From Flavobacteriales bacterium UBA6770 (GTDB lineage Bacteria > Bacteroidota > Bacteroidia > Flavobacteriales_G > Salibacteraceae): a stretch of 64,000 nucleotides of DNA. Under the pieces are notes generated by a model. That model worked only from the letters and a program-made list of their open reading frames with translations. It did not search any database and had not been told where the DNA came from. A program made the position numbers and the translations under genes. Shown here in pieces: positions 1 to 8,223 of the stretch (positions are counted from its first letter, which is position 1; every line of letters begins with the position of its first letter). Location: contig CAJIZH010000003.1 in the NCBI GenBank assembly GCA_905181875.1, positions 682,001 through 746,000 on the forward strand, in the 5' to 3' direction.

Positions 1-848
1 TTATCTATATACACTTCAACGTTTTTCAAGTCCTTAAAATCTTTTACAAAACGTGGCTTTATATAGGCACCTACTTGAACACCGTAAAGCGAAGTCCTTG
101 CATTGTGAGATACATCTCTAGTCATTATTTCAGGTCCACCAACCTCGCCTACTCTTCTTAATCTATCGCGATAAGGAGAGGTTGTTCCTGGTGACATTGA
201 GTTTGGTGGAGAAATAATTTGTACGCTATTGGTGATGTTTTCTTGTATTTGAGCGGGGTTTGTATATTCAGTTACTAATTTATTTGAACCGGAATTGGAG
301 TCCAGTCCTGCATTAGCAGAATCAACTGGGACATTTGCAATTTTAATTGAATCCTCATCTTTCCATTTATGTTTGCCGCATTGACGATACCATTTTTGAC
401 CATCTATAAGATACCATTCATCTTCATAAGAGTATACTTTATAGAATCCATTAAGAGTAGAAATGGTGTTTTTACAGTCTCCTTTCAAAGAATAAGCGAT
501 AATTAAATAGTAATAGGCATATTCACTTACTCCTCTTTCCTTAACTGATGATCGATCATAAAATTTAGAATAATCGCCTTTAGCAGTCTCCAATAAAGAA
601 ATAGCTTTATTTATATTCTTGAACGATTTTACATAACAAAGCGCAAGCAGATAGGCTGCGTTTGAGTTTGATTTATCCCGAGCATACATCTCTTCTAAAA
701 TTGGAATCGCTGCTTCTTGTTTTTGATTAGCAATCAACAATTTCGACTCGTTGAAGAGTTCTGAATAATTTTTGTTTTTGAGATCTTGACTAAATAAAAC
801 AGGATGCAAGAACATTAATATCAGTGAAAAAAATACAGCTCGATTCAT
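1..848 (-). CDS. TPR-repeat protein with SPOR-like C-terminal segment (partial)
   Basis: The gene runs off the left window edge, so its C-terminus is missing. The start at 848 gives a signal peptide (MNRAVFFSLILMFLHPVLF, then SQD), so the product is exported. Next comes a helical region with TPR-like spacing (about residues 25-120), then a low-complexity linker rich in Asn and Ser. The last visible residues include LYGVQVGAYIKP, which resembles the start of a SPOR (peptidoglycan-binding) domain; that assignment is an inference from a short stretch. The combination fits periplasmic or outer-membrane cell-envelope proteins of Bacteroidota. The downstream partner lies outside the window. Confidence 0.6.
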   Translation of the reverse strand, partial: MNRAVFFSLILMFLHPVLFSQDLKNKNYSELFNESKLLIANQKQEAAIPILEEMYARDKSNSNAAYLLALCYVKSFKNINKAISLLETAKGDYSKFYDRSSVKERGVSEYAYYYLIIAYSLKGDCKNTISTLNGFYKVYSYEDEWYLIDGQKWYRQCGKHKWKDEDSIKIANVPVDSANAGLDSNSGSNKLVTEYTNPAQIQENITNSVQIISPPNSMSPGTTSPYRDRLRRVGEVGGPEIMTRDVSHNARTSLYGVQVGAYIKPRFVKDFKDLKNVEVYID

Positions 849-869
849 ATCCTTGTTTTGGAAGTAATT

Positions 870-898
870 GCAAACGTAAAGTCAAAGTTTAGGCCAAA
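870..898 (-). promoter_or_regulatory. Candidate promoter for the TPR/SPOR-like gene
   Basis: On the minus strand TACGTTTGC (878-870) matches the Bacteroidota -7 consensus TAnnTTTG. A TTTG at 898-895 could be the -33 element, but the 16-base spacer is shorter than the usual 19-21. It lies about 22 bases upstream of the start codon. Confidence 0.35.
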
Positions 899-970
899 CG
901 GAAACAAGCGAGCATTTTGCTAACAGTTCGAGTTTGAAAAGGCTAAAAAAATCACTTGATTTTATTCTAT

Positions 971-1333
971 TTACTTGGATGCTATCATTTTAACGGCTAT
1001 TACCAGCATCAGAACACCAAAAGCTCGCTTTAGCCAAATTTCTGATATTCCAAGGGACATTTTTGAACCAAAATATCCTCCAACAAAAAATGCTACAGCG
1101 ATAATCGCTCCGTATTTAATGTTCAATTCACCTTGCTGATAATAATTGTATGCCGCTAAGCCTCCAATCGGCAATAGCATTAGACCTATACTAGTCCCCT
1201 GCGCGCTGTGCTGGGTCATCCCTAGCAATACGACCAACGCTGGCACCATAATTACTCCGCCTCCAATACCAAATAAACCACTTAGAGCTCCGGCTACAAA
1301 CCCTATTAATACCAGAATAATTATTACTTGCAT
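971..1333 (-). CDS. Half-length TauE/SafE-family membrane protein
   Basis: This 120-residue integral membrane protein belongs to the TauE/SafE (DUF81) family of putative anion or sulfite exporters. It has three to four hydrophobic segments and one copy of the family signature, seen here as SGLFGIGGGVIMVPAL (about residues 18-33). Usual members have about 250 residues with two such halves, so this one has a single half and would have to dimerise. It begins 3 bases after the stop of the upstream TolB/beta-barrel gene and is probably co-transcribed with it. The substrate cannot be told from sequence. Confidence 0.8.
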   Translation of the reverse strand: MQVIIILVLIGFVAGALSGLFGIGGGVIMVPALVVLLGMTQHSAQGTSIGLMLLPIGGLAAYNYYQQGELNIKYGAIIAVAFFVGGYFGSKMSLGISEIWLKRAFGVLMLVIAVKMIASK

Positions 1334-1336
1334 AAT

Positions 1337-4300
1337 CTAAAAATCAAAACCCATTGAGACATGAAAGATTGGTTTTAAAACCTGTCCATCTTCTACACCA
1401 TATGCATAATCTAGTTTTAAAAAATAACCAAGAAGCTTAGTCCTTAAGCCTCCTCCAAACGAACCAATAACGGGGTTTCGTTTGTTGTCTAATCGAATCG
1501 TTATTGGCCCATCAACAACTGCAATCGTATTGAATTCATTATCTTCAGAGAATGGAGTTCTTCCATTCCAGGCTGTACCCAAATCTCCAAATGCAACAAT
1601 TTGAAAATTATTGGTAAAGTCAGACTTCAATGGCTTTCGTGCAAAGTATCGGAATACAGGAAATCTAATTTCATTATTAATTACTCCAAATGAATTTCCA
1701 TTTCTAGCATTTTGAATAAAGCCCCTCATTGGACTTGCAAGTGCCTGAAAAGTATAACTCTGATCTTGAGCAATTGGAGTTTGTCTATTGAACCTCTCTT
1801 TAGCTGGGTTTAACGTGATCCAATCATCTACCGATCCAAGATAATAAACTAGTTTTCGCTTACCCAGCGAAGTACTAGCGGCCACTCGACTTGCCCAAAT
1901 TAAGTCTCTACTAATTTTTTGATAGTGGCGATAATCTGCTCCAAAAACATTCAGATCACTATTTATATCGTTTAATAATTGATACCGTTCAGCAAATATT
2001 TTGAATTTTGTTCCATTGTATAGGTTTAGTCCTTTAGATTTTGCGTTATCAAATACTAATTCAACCTTTACTCCAGGCTGGCTAACTATAAAGCTAGGTT
2101 CAGCTAAACTAATATCTTCTAATGCTGATGATATTGTCCTATCGACTCTGAAATTTAATTCACCCCTAACAGAGAGAAACTCTGTTAGCGGATAATTTAG
2201 CAAGTATTCTCCTTTCCAAATTATAACTTTACTAGCTGCCACGTCAGTAACATACTTGAGACTTTGGCGCTTAACTAAATAGGATTTGTCTAATCTTTTA
2301 CTGCGATCGTGTAAACCCATAAACATTTCCAAACTTGAATTTCTAAAACCAACTCGAGCACCTCCTTCTACTTTATAATCTTGAAACAAATCAAATAAAG
2401 ACACTTTCATTAAAATTCCCATTCCAGGGTTGGTATATGGTCCGCCATTAAACGGCTGATAAAGTTGATTTGCAAAATTAAAATCAAGTGTAGAGGTTAT
2501 ATTAGTGTAACTAAAGTTCTTATTGTAATTGCGTTCTTGGGGCATATCAAACAGCTTGACTTTTGAAGTGTCTTTCCGTGAGTTTTTCGCTCTTCCGGTT
2601 ACAAAGTTTTGACTTTTTTCAGCATCCATTTTATCCCGTTGCTCTCCCCCAAATGTGTAGTCTTCAATGTCAACTATTGTCTCCTCTTCTTCTTTTTCTT
2701 CTTCAATAACAACTGTTGAAACTTCAACTATTTTAAGTTTCTCCTCACTTGAATTTTCCACCTCAGCCGTTCCCTCTTTTCTGAATTCTGTTTCGGTCAT
2801 TTCTGCACTCAATTCTTCTTCGTTACGTTCTACTGAGGATTGGTAAAGTTTATATTTTTTATCCTTATAGACCAAGTCAATTGCCAAGTTTTCTGGTGCT
2901 ATTATCTGTTGTTCCTTTATATTTCGATCATAATTACTCAAAGGACTAGAGTTGACAACGTATCTATAATTTATAGTTGTATCAACACTTGCAACAACGC
3001 TATCTATTCTTGCTATATACCTATTCTTGACTCCATTTTTATCGCCTAAATACACAAATTGATTTTTACCATACGGGTGAGGGTAGACTTCATCAGCAAA
3101 TGGTGTTTCTGAAATCCGAATTAAGGGTTTTGTCTTTCCTTGAAAAAGAAACAAATCTTTTGTAGGCTCCATGTCATTCCTAAACTTTTTATGAGAAAAC
3201 AATGAATCTATTGGGCGATTACTTGAAAATATTATTTCCTCCCCATCATTCGTATACTTTGGATACAGGTCATCGTAAATATCATCCGTCAATTTTTTAA
3301 CTGTATTGGCCATTAAATTATATTCCCATAAATCAGATTGCCCCTTTAATGTCGCTGATAAAATCAACTTTTTACCATTATTCAAGTAGCTCATGTCAAC
3401 TACTTCATCAACCCTAAATATTGGACGTTCATAACCCTTTTTAGATTCGATTTCATACAGTGTTAAAAATGGTTCAGCTTTTTCTTCTTCAATTATTGCT
3501 AGCACTTTTCCATCTGGTCTCCATTCAATTAATGGGTAGGAATAGTCAGGAAGTCTATCGTAACGAATCCCTCCTTTTGCTATAGTTTTGCGACGATTTT
3601 TCTCCAAATCAAGGAGCTGAATTTTGTACCTGCCTTCATTATTTTTCACATAGGCAATCTGATTTCCTTCGGGACTTTTGCTTATTTGATAATACTCTCT
3701 TTTCTTTCTCGTCCTTATTGGTATTTCTTTATCATTAGGAAAGCTTTCACTTTTCTCGTCCAACTCATATTTAACTTGGTAATGCAACCAAGCATCATTG
3801 GTCAAGTCATTTAATGTCGTCCCGAGAACAAATAGAAAACCACTTTCAATACTTCTGCTTACTCTCGCCATATAGAGCACATTCGGAATTACCTCTGGCC
3901 CATAAACCTCTGCTATATAGTTCCAAATTGCATGACCAGCATAGGTTCTGTCAGCTCCATTTAAATGGTTGAATTTTTTGAAGCGATTAGTCATTATTCC
4001 ATCCTTTACTCGGTTGTCAATTTCAACACTCCATGGCTCAGAAATGTAAGAAACTAGACCATCTGTATACCATTCGGGAATGGTTAATAAGGTTGCATTT
4101 CGGATAACCTCTTTCCAATTGTCTCCAAAAAACATTCGCTTGACCAACATTTCTGAAAGACCCTGCCTAAGTTGTAAGTGAAAAGTATTATAATCACCTT
4201 CAAAGTATAAAAAGATATTAGAACTCGCAATTTCGGTTACTCCTCCTGTACCACTTTCATTATTATCAAAATCAATGTTACTTTGTTTATACTCAGACTG

Positions 4301-4612
4301 TTTATTGTAAACAATAAAATTCAATTCACCTGTAAATCCAAAGCCAATTTTCTTTTCAATATCTTTTAAATTCTCACGGTAATTTTGAGCAATATATTCA
4401 GATAATTTTTCACCACCTCGATACTGATAAATTTTATAATCCTTGAATTCATAGTAGGTCCAAAAGAAATCTTCGTGTTGCACCCTGCTCTTGCCAAAAT
4501 TTTGACGCATACCGTTATTGAACTGTCCAAAGACAGTTTCACTCCAGCCAAACAGCGCTAGAATAAAGATTATTATATAAAGATTAATTGGTTTCAAAAT
4601 CCAGTTAAACAA
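1337..4612 (-). CDS. Large outer-membrane protein: peptidase-MA-like N-terminus, TolB-type propeller, C-terminal beta-barrel
   Basis: The 1091-residue product starts with a signal peptide ending near VFGQ (about residue 30). Residues about 60-270 resemble the peptidase-MA-like module found ahead of TolB propellers in Bacteroidota (TIPEWYTDGLVSYIS, HAIWNYIAEVYG), but the place where HExxH would sit reads RQGLSEML, so a zinc protease activity is not supported. Residues about 310-560 hold PD40/TolB-like blades (YQISKSPEGNQIAYV, WRPDGKVLAII). An acidic linker around 640-690 (EEEKEEEETI) follows. The last 380 residues alternate as in an outer-membrane barrel and end in an aromatic residue (MGFDF). 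It likely sits in the outer membrane with the propeller in the periplasm; the role is unknown. TauE follows in the same unit. Confidence 0.75.
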   Translation of the reverse strand: MFNWILKPINLYIIIFILALFGWSETVFGQFNNGMRQNFGKSRVQHEDFFWTYYEFKDYKIYQYRGGEKLSEYIAQNYRENLKDIEKKIGFGFTGELNFIVYNKQSEYKQSNIDFDNNESGTGGVTEIASSNIFLYFEGDYNTFHLQLRQGLSEMLVKRMFFGDNWKEVIRNATLLTIPEWYTDGLVSYISEPWSVEIDNRVKDGIMTNRFKKFNHLNGADRTYAGHAIWNYIAEVYGPEVIPNVLYMARVSRSIESGFLFVLGTTLNDLTNDAWLHYQVKYELDEKSESFPNDKEIPIRTRKKREYYQISKSPEGNQIAYVKNNEGRYKIQLLDLEKNRRKTIAKGGIRYDRLPDYSYPLIEWRPDGKVLAIIEEEKAEPFLTLYEIESKKGYERPIFRVDEVVDMSYLNNGKKLILSATLKGQSDLWEYNLMANTVKKLTDDIYDDLYPKYTNDGEEIIFSSNRPIDSLFSHKKFRNDMEPTKDLFLFQGKTKPLIRISETPFADEVYPHPYGKNQFVYLGDKNGVKNRYIARIDSVVASVDTTINYRYVVNSSPLSNYDRNIKEQQIIAPENLAIDLVYKDKKYKLYQSSVERNEEELSAEMTETEFRKEGTAEVENSSEEKLKIVEVSTVVIEEEKEEEETIVDIEDYTFGGEQRDKMDAEKSQNFVTGRAKNSRKDTSKVKLFDMPQERNYNKNFSYTNITSTLDFNFANQLYQPFNGGPYTNPGMGILMKVSLFDLFQDYKVEGGARVGFRNSSLEMFMGLHDRSKRLDKSYLVKRQSLKYVTDVAASKVIIWKGEYLLNYPLTEFLSVRGELNFRVDRTISSALEDISLAEPSFIVSQPGVKVELVFDNAKSKGLNLYNGTKFKIFAERYQLLNDINSDLNVFGADYRHYQKISRDLIWASRVAASTSLGKRKLVYYLGSVDDWITLNPAKERFNRQTPIAQDQSYTFQALASPMRGFIQNARNGNSFGVINNEIRFPVFRYFARKPLKSDFTNNFQIVAFGDLGTAWNGRTPFSEDNEFNTIAVVDGPITIRLDNKRNPVIGSFGGGLRTKLLGYFLKLDYAYGVEDGQVLKPIFHVSMGFDF

Positions 4613-4698
4613 AGGCGGATAAAGGTAGTCATAAAATGTATTTTTGATACTTGTTTAAGCGGCATTGCCGTATTTATGACTTAAAATTTACAAACGAA

Positions 4699-5343
4699 AT
4701 GTCAACTTTTCTAAAATCTTTTGTTTTCGGTCCTTTTCAAGAAAATACTTATGTCGTTTATGATGACACAAAACAATGCGCAATTGTTGACCCAGGTTGT
4801 TACGAACAGTATGAAAAAGAGAATTTAAAGGTATGGATTGAAGAAAATAAATTAAACCCAGTTCTTCTGCTTAATACGCACAGCCATCTAGACCACACGT
4901 TTGGTAATGCCTATGTTGCCAGAACTTGGGGTTTAATTCCCCAAGTGCATGAATTGGACAGACCCGTTTATGAGCGATTTTATGACATGGCCCATGCTTA
5001 TGGATTGCGAGCTGCTGAAACTCCACCAGAAGCTGAATACGTTTTGGAAGAAGGGAAAGCAATTGAGTTTGGTAATACAAATCTGGATGTCCACTTTCTT
5101 CCTGGTCATTGCCCAGGTCATGTTGCATTTGAATGCACTGACGAAAATTGGATCCTTGGCGGCGATGTACTTTTTAGAGGTTCTATTGGGCGAACCGATT
5201 TGCCTGGTGGAGATATGGATACACTTATGGATTCAATTAAAAACAAACTCCTTCTGCTGGATGAAAATCGTGTTGTTTATTCTGGTCATGGACTGGAAAC
5301 AACTCTCAAGGAAGAAAAGGCTAGTAATCCTTTTTTACAGTAA
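4699..5343 (+). CDS. MBL-fold metallo-hydrolase (glyoxalase II-like)
   Basis: The 214-residue cytoplasmic protein is of the glyoxalase II/hydroxyacylglutathione hydrolase-like group. It shows the metal-binding motif THSHLDH, a second histidine in LPGHCPGH, GGDVLFRGSIGRTDLPGG, and a late YSGHG histidine. I chose the ATG at 4699 (MSTFLKSF) over an in-frame ATG at 4651 because family homology begins there. The gene is divergent from the TolB/barrel gene and convergent with the outer-membrane protein at 5354. The exact thioester substrate is not determinable; bacterial proteins of this size often hydrolyse thiol esters of unknown origin. Confidence 0.85.
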   Translation: MSTFLKSFVFGPFQENTYVVYDDTKQCAIVDPGCYEQYEKENLKVWIEENKLNPVLLLNTHSHLDHTFGNAYVARTWGLIPQVHELDRPVYERFYDMAHAYGLRAAETPPEAEYVLEEGKAIEFGNTNLDVHFLPGHCPGHVAFECTDENWILGGDVLFRGSIGRTDLPGGDMDTLMDSIKNKLLLLDENRVVYSGHGLETTLKEEKASNPFLQ

Positions 5344-5353
5344 TCTATAACTC

Positions 5354-6187
5354 CTACTTACCTGGTTCATCTTTGTCAAACCCATCCGGCAAACCTAGTG
5401 CGTCCACTGGAGGGCAACTCTTAAGTCGATAAGGCCGACACAAAAAGAAGCGAACCGAAAACGTTATCGGCCAATAATGGCTGTTGAAATATGGCATATC
5501 GTACCTGCCAGAATTAAACGTGTAAGCATTTAATAAGGGCACTTCAATCGACGGAATCATTATCAGTTTTTTAGAAACGCGAGCACCCCAACCTAACCGA
5601 TAATAAACATAAGAATGCAGCCTATTTTGAGTTTTTTCTTCCAATCCTGGCAGATTTGTGGAGTAGCTTCTTTTCGATAGTATTGCGTAGCCTGCCTGAC
5701 CTCCTATTGTATGCTGCAAAAAGGTTTTGTCAGATAGTTTATTGACTCCGCTTATTTCAATATGAGCATTCAAAAAGTGATCGGAAAAGGTGTTTTTTCC
5801 TGCTAAAAGCGGAACATTCCCGGTAGGAGTAGTTATCTGATTTTCGAAGCCTTCTTTACCATGAATCCAACGGTAATTAATACCGTAATTCCAATAACGA
5901 AAAAAATATAAATTCTCAATCATGTGGTATCTACCGAATTCGGCAAAGGCTCCCAACTGCCCAATTGGGTTAGAGTTTGTAGCAAAAGTGGTATCACCTA
6001 TTTTTGTTCCTTCTGCCTCTTTTATAGTCGCCAAATTAAGCGGGTAATTAGCGCCTAGGCCAAAATACCAACCCGTTTTTTCGAACCGTGGTGTTTGAGG
6101 AAAAGCATCTTTATTCTTGCGGTTATAACCTTGACCGAATAGAGTGTTACCTGCAAAAAAGAAAACAAATAGTAATATTAATCTCAC
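5354..6187 (-). CDS. Predicted outer-membrane beta-barrel protein, unknown function
   Basis: I do not recognise the family. The 277-residue product has a signal peptide (RLILLFVFFFAGNTLFGQ) followed by alternating hydrophobic and polar segments with many aromatic residues (GLGANYPLN, YYRLGWGARV, FSVRFFLC), as in outer-membrane barrels. The start codon is GTG, overlapping the kmo stop as GTGA (4 bases), so translation is probably coupled to kmo. It is the last gene of the kmo unit; no direct link to tryptophan breakdown can be read from sequence. Confidence 0.6.
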   Translation of the reverse strand: MRLILLFVFFFAGNTLFGQGYNRKNKDAFPQTPRFEKTGWYFGLGANYPLNLATIKEAEGTKIGDTTFATNSNPIGQLGAFAEFGRYHMIENLYFFRYWNYGINYRWIHGKEGFENQITTPTGNVPLLAGKNTFSDHFLNAHIEISGVNKLSDKTFLQHTIGGQAGYAILSKRSYSTNLPGLEEKTQNRLHSYVYYRLGWGARVSKKLIMIPSIEVPLLNAYTFNSGRYDMPYFNSHYWPITFSVRFFLCRPYRLKSCPPVDALGLPDGFDKDEPGK

Positions 6188-7518
6188 AATTGACTCATTA
6201 TCGCATCCTCAACTTCATCTGAATCCCAAGTTTGAACGATATCAGTTCGTGCCATAATTGGATCCATTATTTTTTCTTGCTTTTTACCTATTGCTAATGC
6301 ATCTGCATAGGCGGTGTGAGAAAACGTTACCATACTATACAATGGAACCCATTTGTCAGGATATTTTGAATAGATCTTTTTCTCAATCTTCTTACGTAGA
6401 AGGAACATTTCATCCCCTACCAAATCTCGCATTTCAATATAATTCTGAAGCGCTAAATCAGCTATTGCATCTCCATTCGGTTGACGAACTTCCGAAAATT
6501 CCTTGAACATTGCAGCCCAATTATCACCGTGCTTTTCAGCTAAGCGCCACCATTCTGAGCAATCTTCAAAACCTGAATTCATTCCTTGCCCATAAAATGG
6601 AACAATAGCATGCGCTGAATCTCCCATCAACAAAACCTTGTCCTCGTAATTCCATGGATCACATCGGATTATAACTAAAGAAGCCGATGGGTTTTCGTGA
6701 TAATCTTTTAATAGAGTGGGCATTAGTGGAACTGCATCTGCAAAAGTTTCTTCAAAAAATGCTAGAATTTTCGCATCCGTATCTAAGCTCGCAAATGAGG
6801 TTTCTCCTTCAAATGGAAAGAACAACGTTACAGTAAAACTACCGTCCAAATTAGCCAAAGCAATCAACATAAACTCACCTCGTGGCCAAATATGGAGGGC
6901 ATTTTTATCCATTTTATGAGACCCATCCTCATTTGCTGGAATTATCAATTCCTTGTAACCGTGTCGCAAATATTCTTGTGAATAATTGAATCTATCGGTC
7001 TTTTGAAGTCGCGCTCGCACTGAAGAGAACGCTCCATCTGTGCCATATATCTGGGTTGCTTCAGTAATAACCTTCTCTCCTGATTTCGCATCTTCAAAGG
7101 ATACAGAACCCTTTTTCACATCTATATCAGTGCATTTCATATCAAAATGCAAATTCACATTTTCATGTTCAGCTGCCTTCAATATTAACTTTCGATTTAA
7201 CTCACCTCTAGGAACTGAATAGATTGCTTCACCCTCTTTACCGTACGCTTGATAAGTAATATCACCGTTTACAGCATGCATTTTCCTCCCCGTCATAGGA
7301 ATTGAGATATCTTTAATATCCTGAGCTATCCCGGCTAATTCTAGCGCCTTCCAACCTCGGTTTGACAGGGCTAAGTTTATGGACCTTCCGCCAATAAACT
7401 CAACATTTCTAATATCACCTCTTCGATCATAAACATCTACTTGGTGACCTTTTTTTGCTAGTAATACAGCTTGTAAGCTTCCTACTAATCCAGCTCCAAC
7501 AACAAGTGCCTTTTCCAT
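6184..7518 (-). CDS. kmo: Kynurenine 3-monooxygenase
   Basis: This FAD-dependent enzyme hydroxylates L-kynurenine to 3-hydroxykynurenine with NADPH and oxygen. The 444-residue length fits the family. Visible features are the N-terminal Rossmann motif (VVGAGLVGSLQAVLLAKKG, residues 6-24), an acidic end of the second strand (VDVYDRR), RSINLALSNRG, and the second FAD motif MGDSAHAIVPFYGQGMNSG near residue 300. Together with kynU upstream on the same strand it would give 3-hydroxyanthranilate, feeding quinolinate and NAD synthesis or tryptophan catabolism. No tryptophan 2,3-dioxygenase or 3-hydroxyanthranilate dioxygenase gene is in the window, so the ends of the route must be elsewhere. Confidence 0.95.
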   Translation of the reverse strand: MEKALVVGAGLVGSLQAVLLAKKGHQVDVYDRRGDIRNVEFIGGRSINLALSNRGWKALELAGIAQDIKDISIPMTGRKMHAVNGDITYQAYGKEGEAIYSVPRGELNRKLILKAAEHENVNLHFDMKCTDIDVKKGSVSFEDAKSGEKVITEATQIYGTDGAFSSVRARLQKTDRFNYSQEYLRHGYKELIIPANEDGSHKMDKNALHIWPRGEFMLIALANLDGSFTVTLFFPFEGETSFASLDTDAKILAFFEETFADAVPLMPTLLKDYHENPSASLVIIRCDPWNYEDKVLLMGDSAHAIVPFYGQGMNSGFEDCSEWWRLAEKHGDNWAAMFKEFSEVRQPNGDAIADLALQNYIEMRDLVGDEMFLLRKKIEKKIYSKYPDKWVPLYSMVTFSHTAYADALAIGKKQEKIMDPIMARTDIVQTWDSDEVEDAIMSQL

Positions 7519-7520
7519 AC

Positions 7521-7637
7521 CTATTCGTCAAATTTCCTTTTAAAATAATTGCTTTTACGCGGACCTTTATTCGCCATTCTAGAGAATATTCGAATCATTA
7601 CAATTCCAAAGAGTAATATGCCTAATACCTTTAGCAA
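7521..7637 (-). CDS. Possible 38-residue membrane-anchored leader ORF upstream of kmo
   Basis: An open frame with a TTG start encodes a short hydrophobic helix (LKVLGILLFGIVMIRIF) and then a basic tail (KGPRKSNYFKRKFDE). The stop lies only 2 bases before the kmo start, which suggests translational coupling. The hydrophobic-then-basic layout resembles small DUF4834-type proteins of Bacteroidota, but the match is weak. It could be chance, or a shorter frame could start at an internal ATG. Confidence 0.3.
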   Translation of the reverse strand: MLKVLGILLFGIVMIRIFSRMANKGPRKSNYFKRKFDE

Positions 7638-7698
7638 CTATTAACGGGTTATAAGGTTCAAATTTATTTTTTAGTTGGAGTACAAAAGTTGACTTAAC

Positions 7699-8220
7699 TC
7701 AAATTTCCAATTTGGAATAATCATCCTTTGTCATTTTATAAATGTTGGTTTTGTATCCGTGATCTTCCCCATCCTTCCAATACTTGAAGCCCAATCGCTC
7801 CATTACATGAAAAGAGGCAGCGTTTTCTACGACGGCTTCTGCGATAATTTCTGGTAATTTAAGATTTTCAAACGCATATTTGACACAGGCTCTTCCAACT
7901 TCAGTAGCACAGCCCTTCCCCCATTTTTCTTGAAACAGGCGGTAGCCCATATCAACAGAACCATCTTCTCTTCTATGCAGACCACACCAACCCCAAGAAT
8001 CAGAGTCCTCTTTTGACATTACCGCCCAGCGACCAAAACCGTGTTTTTTATAATCGTCGTACTCATCCAGGAAGTCCATTGCCTCACTAATACTATGAAA
8101 AGCGGTGTCACCTGTGTAGCGCGTTACTTCAGGATCAAGGTTTAACGAATAGAACATATTAGCATCCGTGGTTTTAAGTTCACGCATTAAAAATCGCTCT
8201 GTTTCAATTATTACTTCCAT
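7699..8220 (-). CDS. GNAT family N-acetyltransferase (RimJ/RimL-like)
   Basis: The 173-residue cytoplasmic enzyme transfers an acetyl group from acetyl-CoA to an unknown amine. It starts with the RimJ/RimL-type ETERFLMRELKTTDANMFY and contains the pyrophosphate-binding region YRLFQEKWGKGCATEVGRA, followed by ENAASFHVMERLGFKY, typical of this subgroup. It sits between kynU (3 bases upstream) and kmo, so it is likely co-transcribed with the kynurenine genes. Whether it acts on a pathway intermediate or on a ribosomal or other protein is open. Confidence 0.85.
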   Translation of the reverse strand: MEVIIETERFLMRELKTTDANMFYSLNLDPEVTRYTGDTAFHSISEAMDFLDEYDDYKKHGFGRWAVMSKEDSDSWGWCGLHRREDGSVDMGYRLFQEKWGKGCATEVGRACVKYAFENLKLPEIIAEAVVENAASFHVMERLGFKYWKDGEDHGYKTNIYKMTKDDYSKLEI

Positions 8221-8223
8221 ATT

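Noticed and set aside
2840..3049. Plus-strand hydrophobic frame within the TolB/barrel gene
   Set aside because: It is a shadow of the long minus-strand gene; composition follows from the coding strand.
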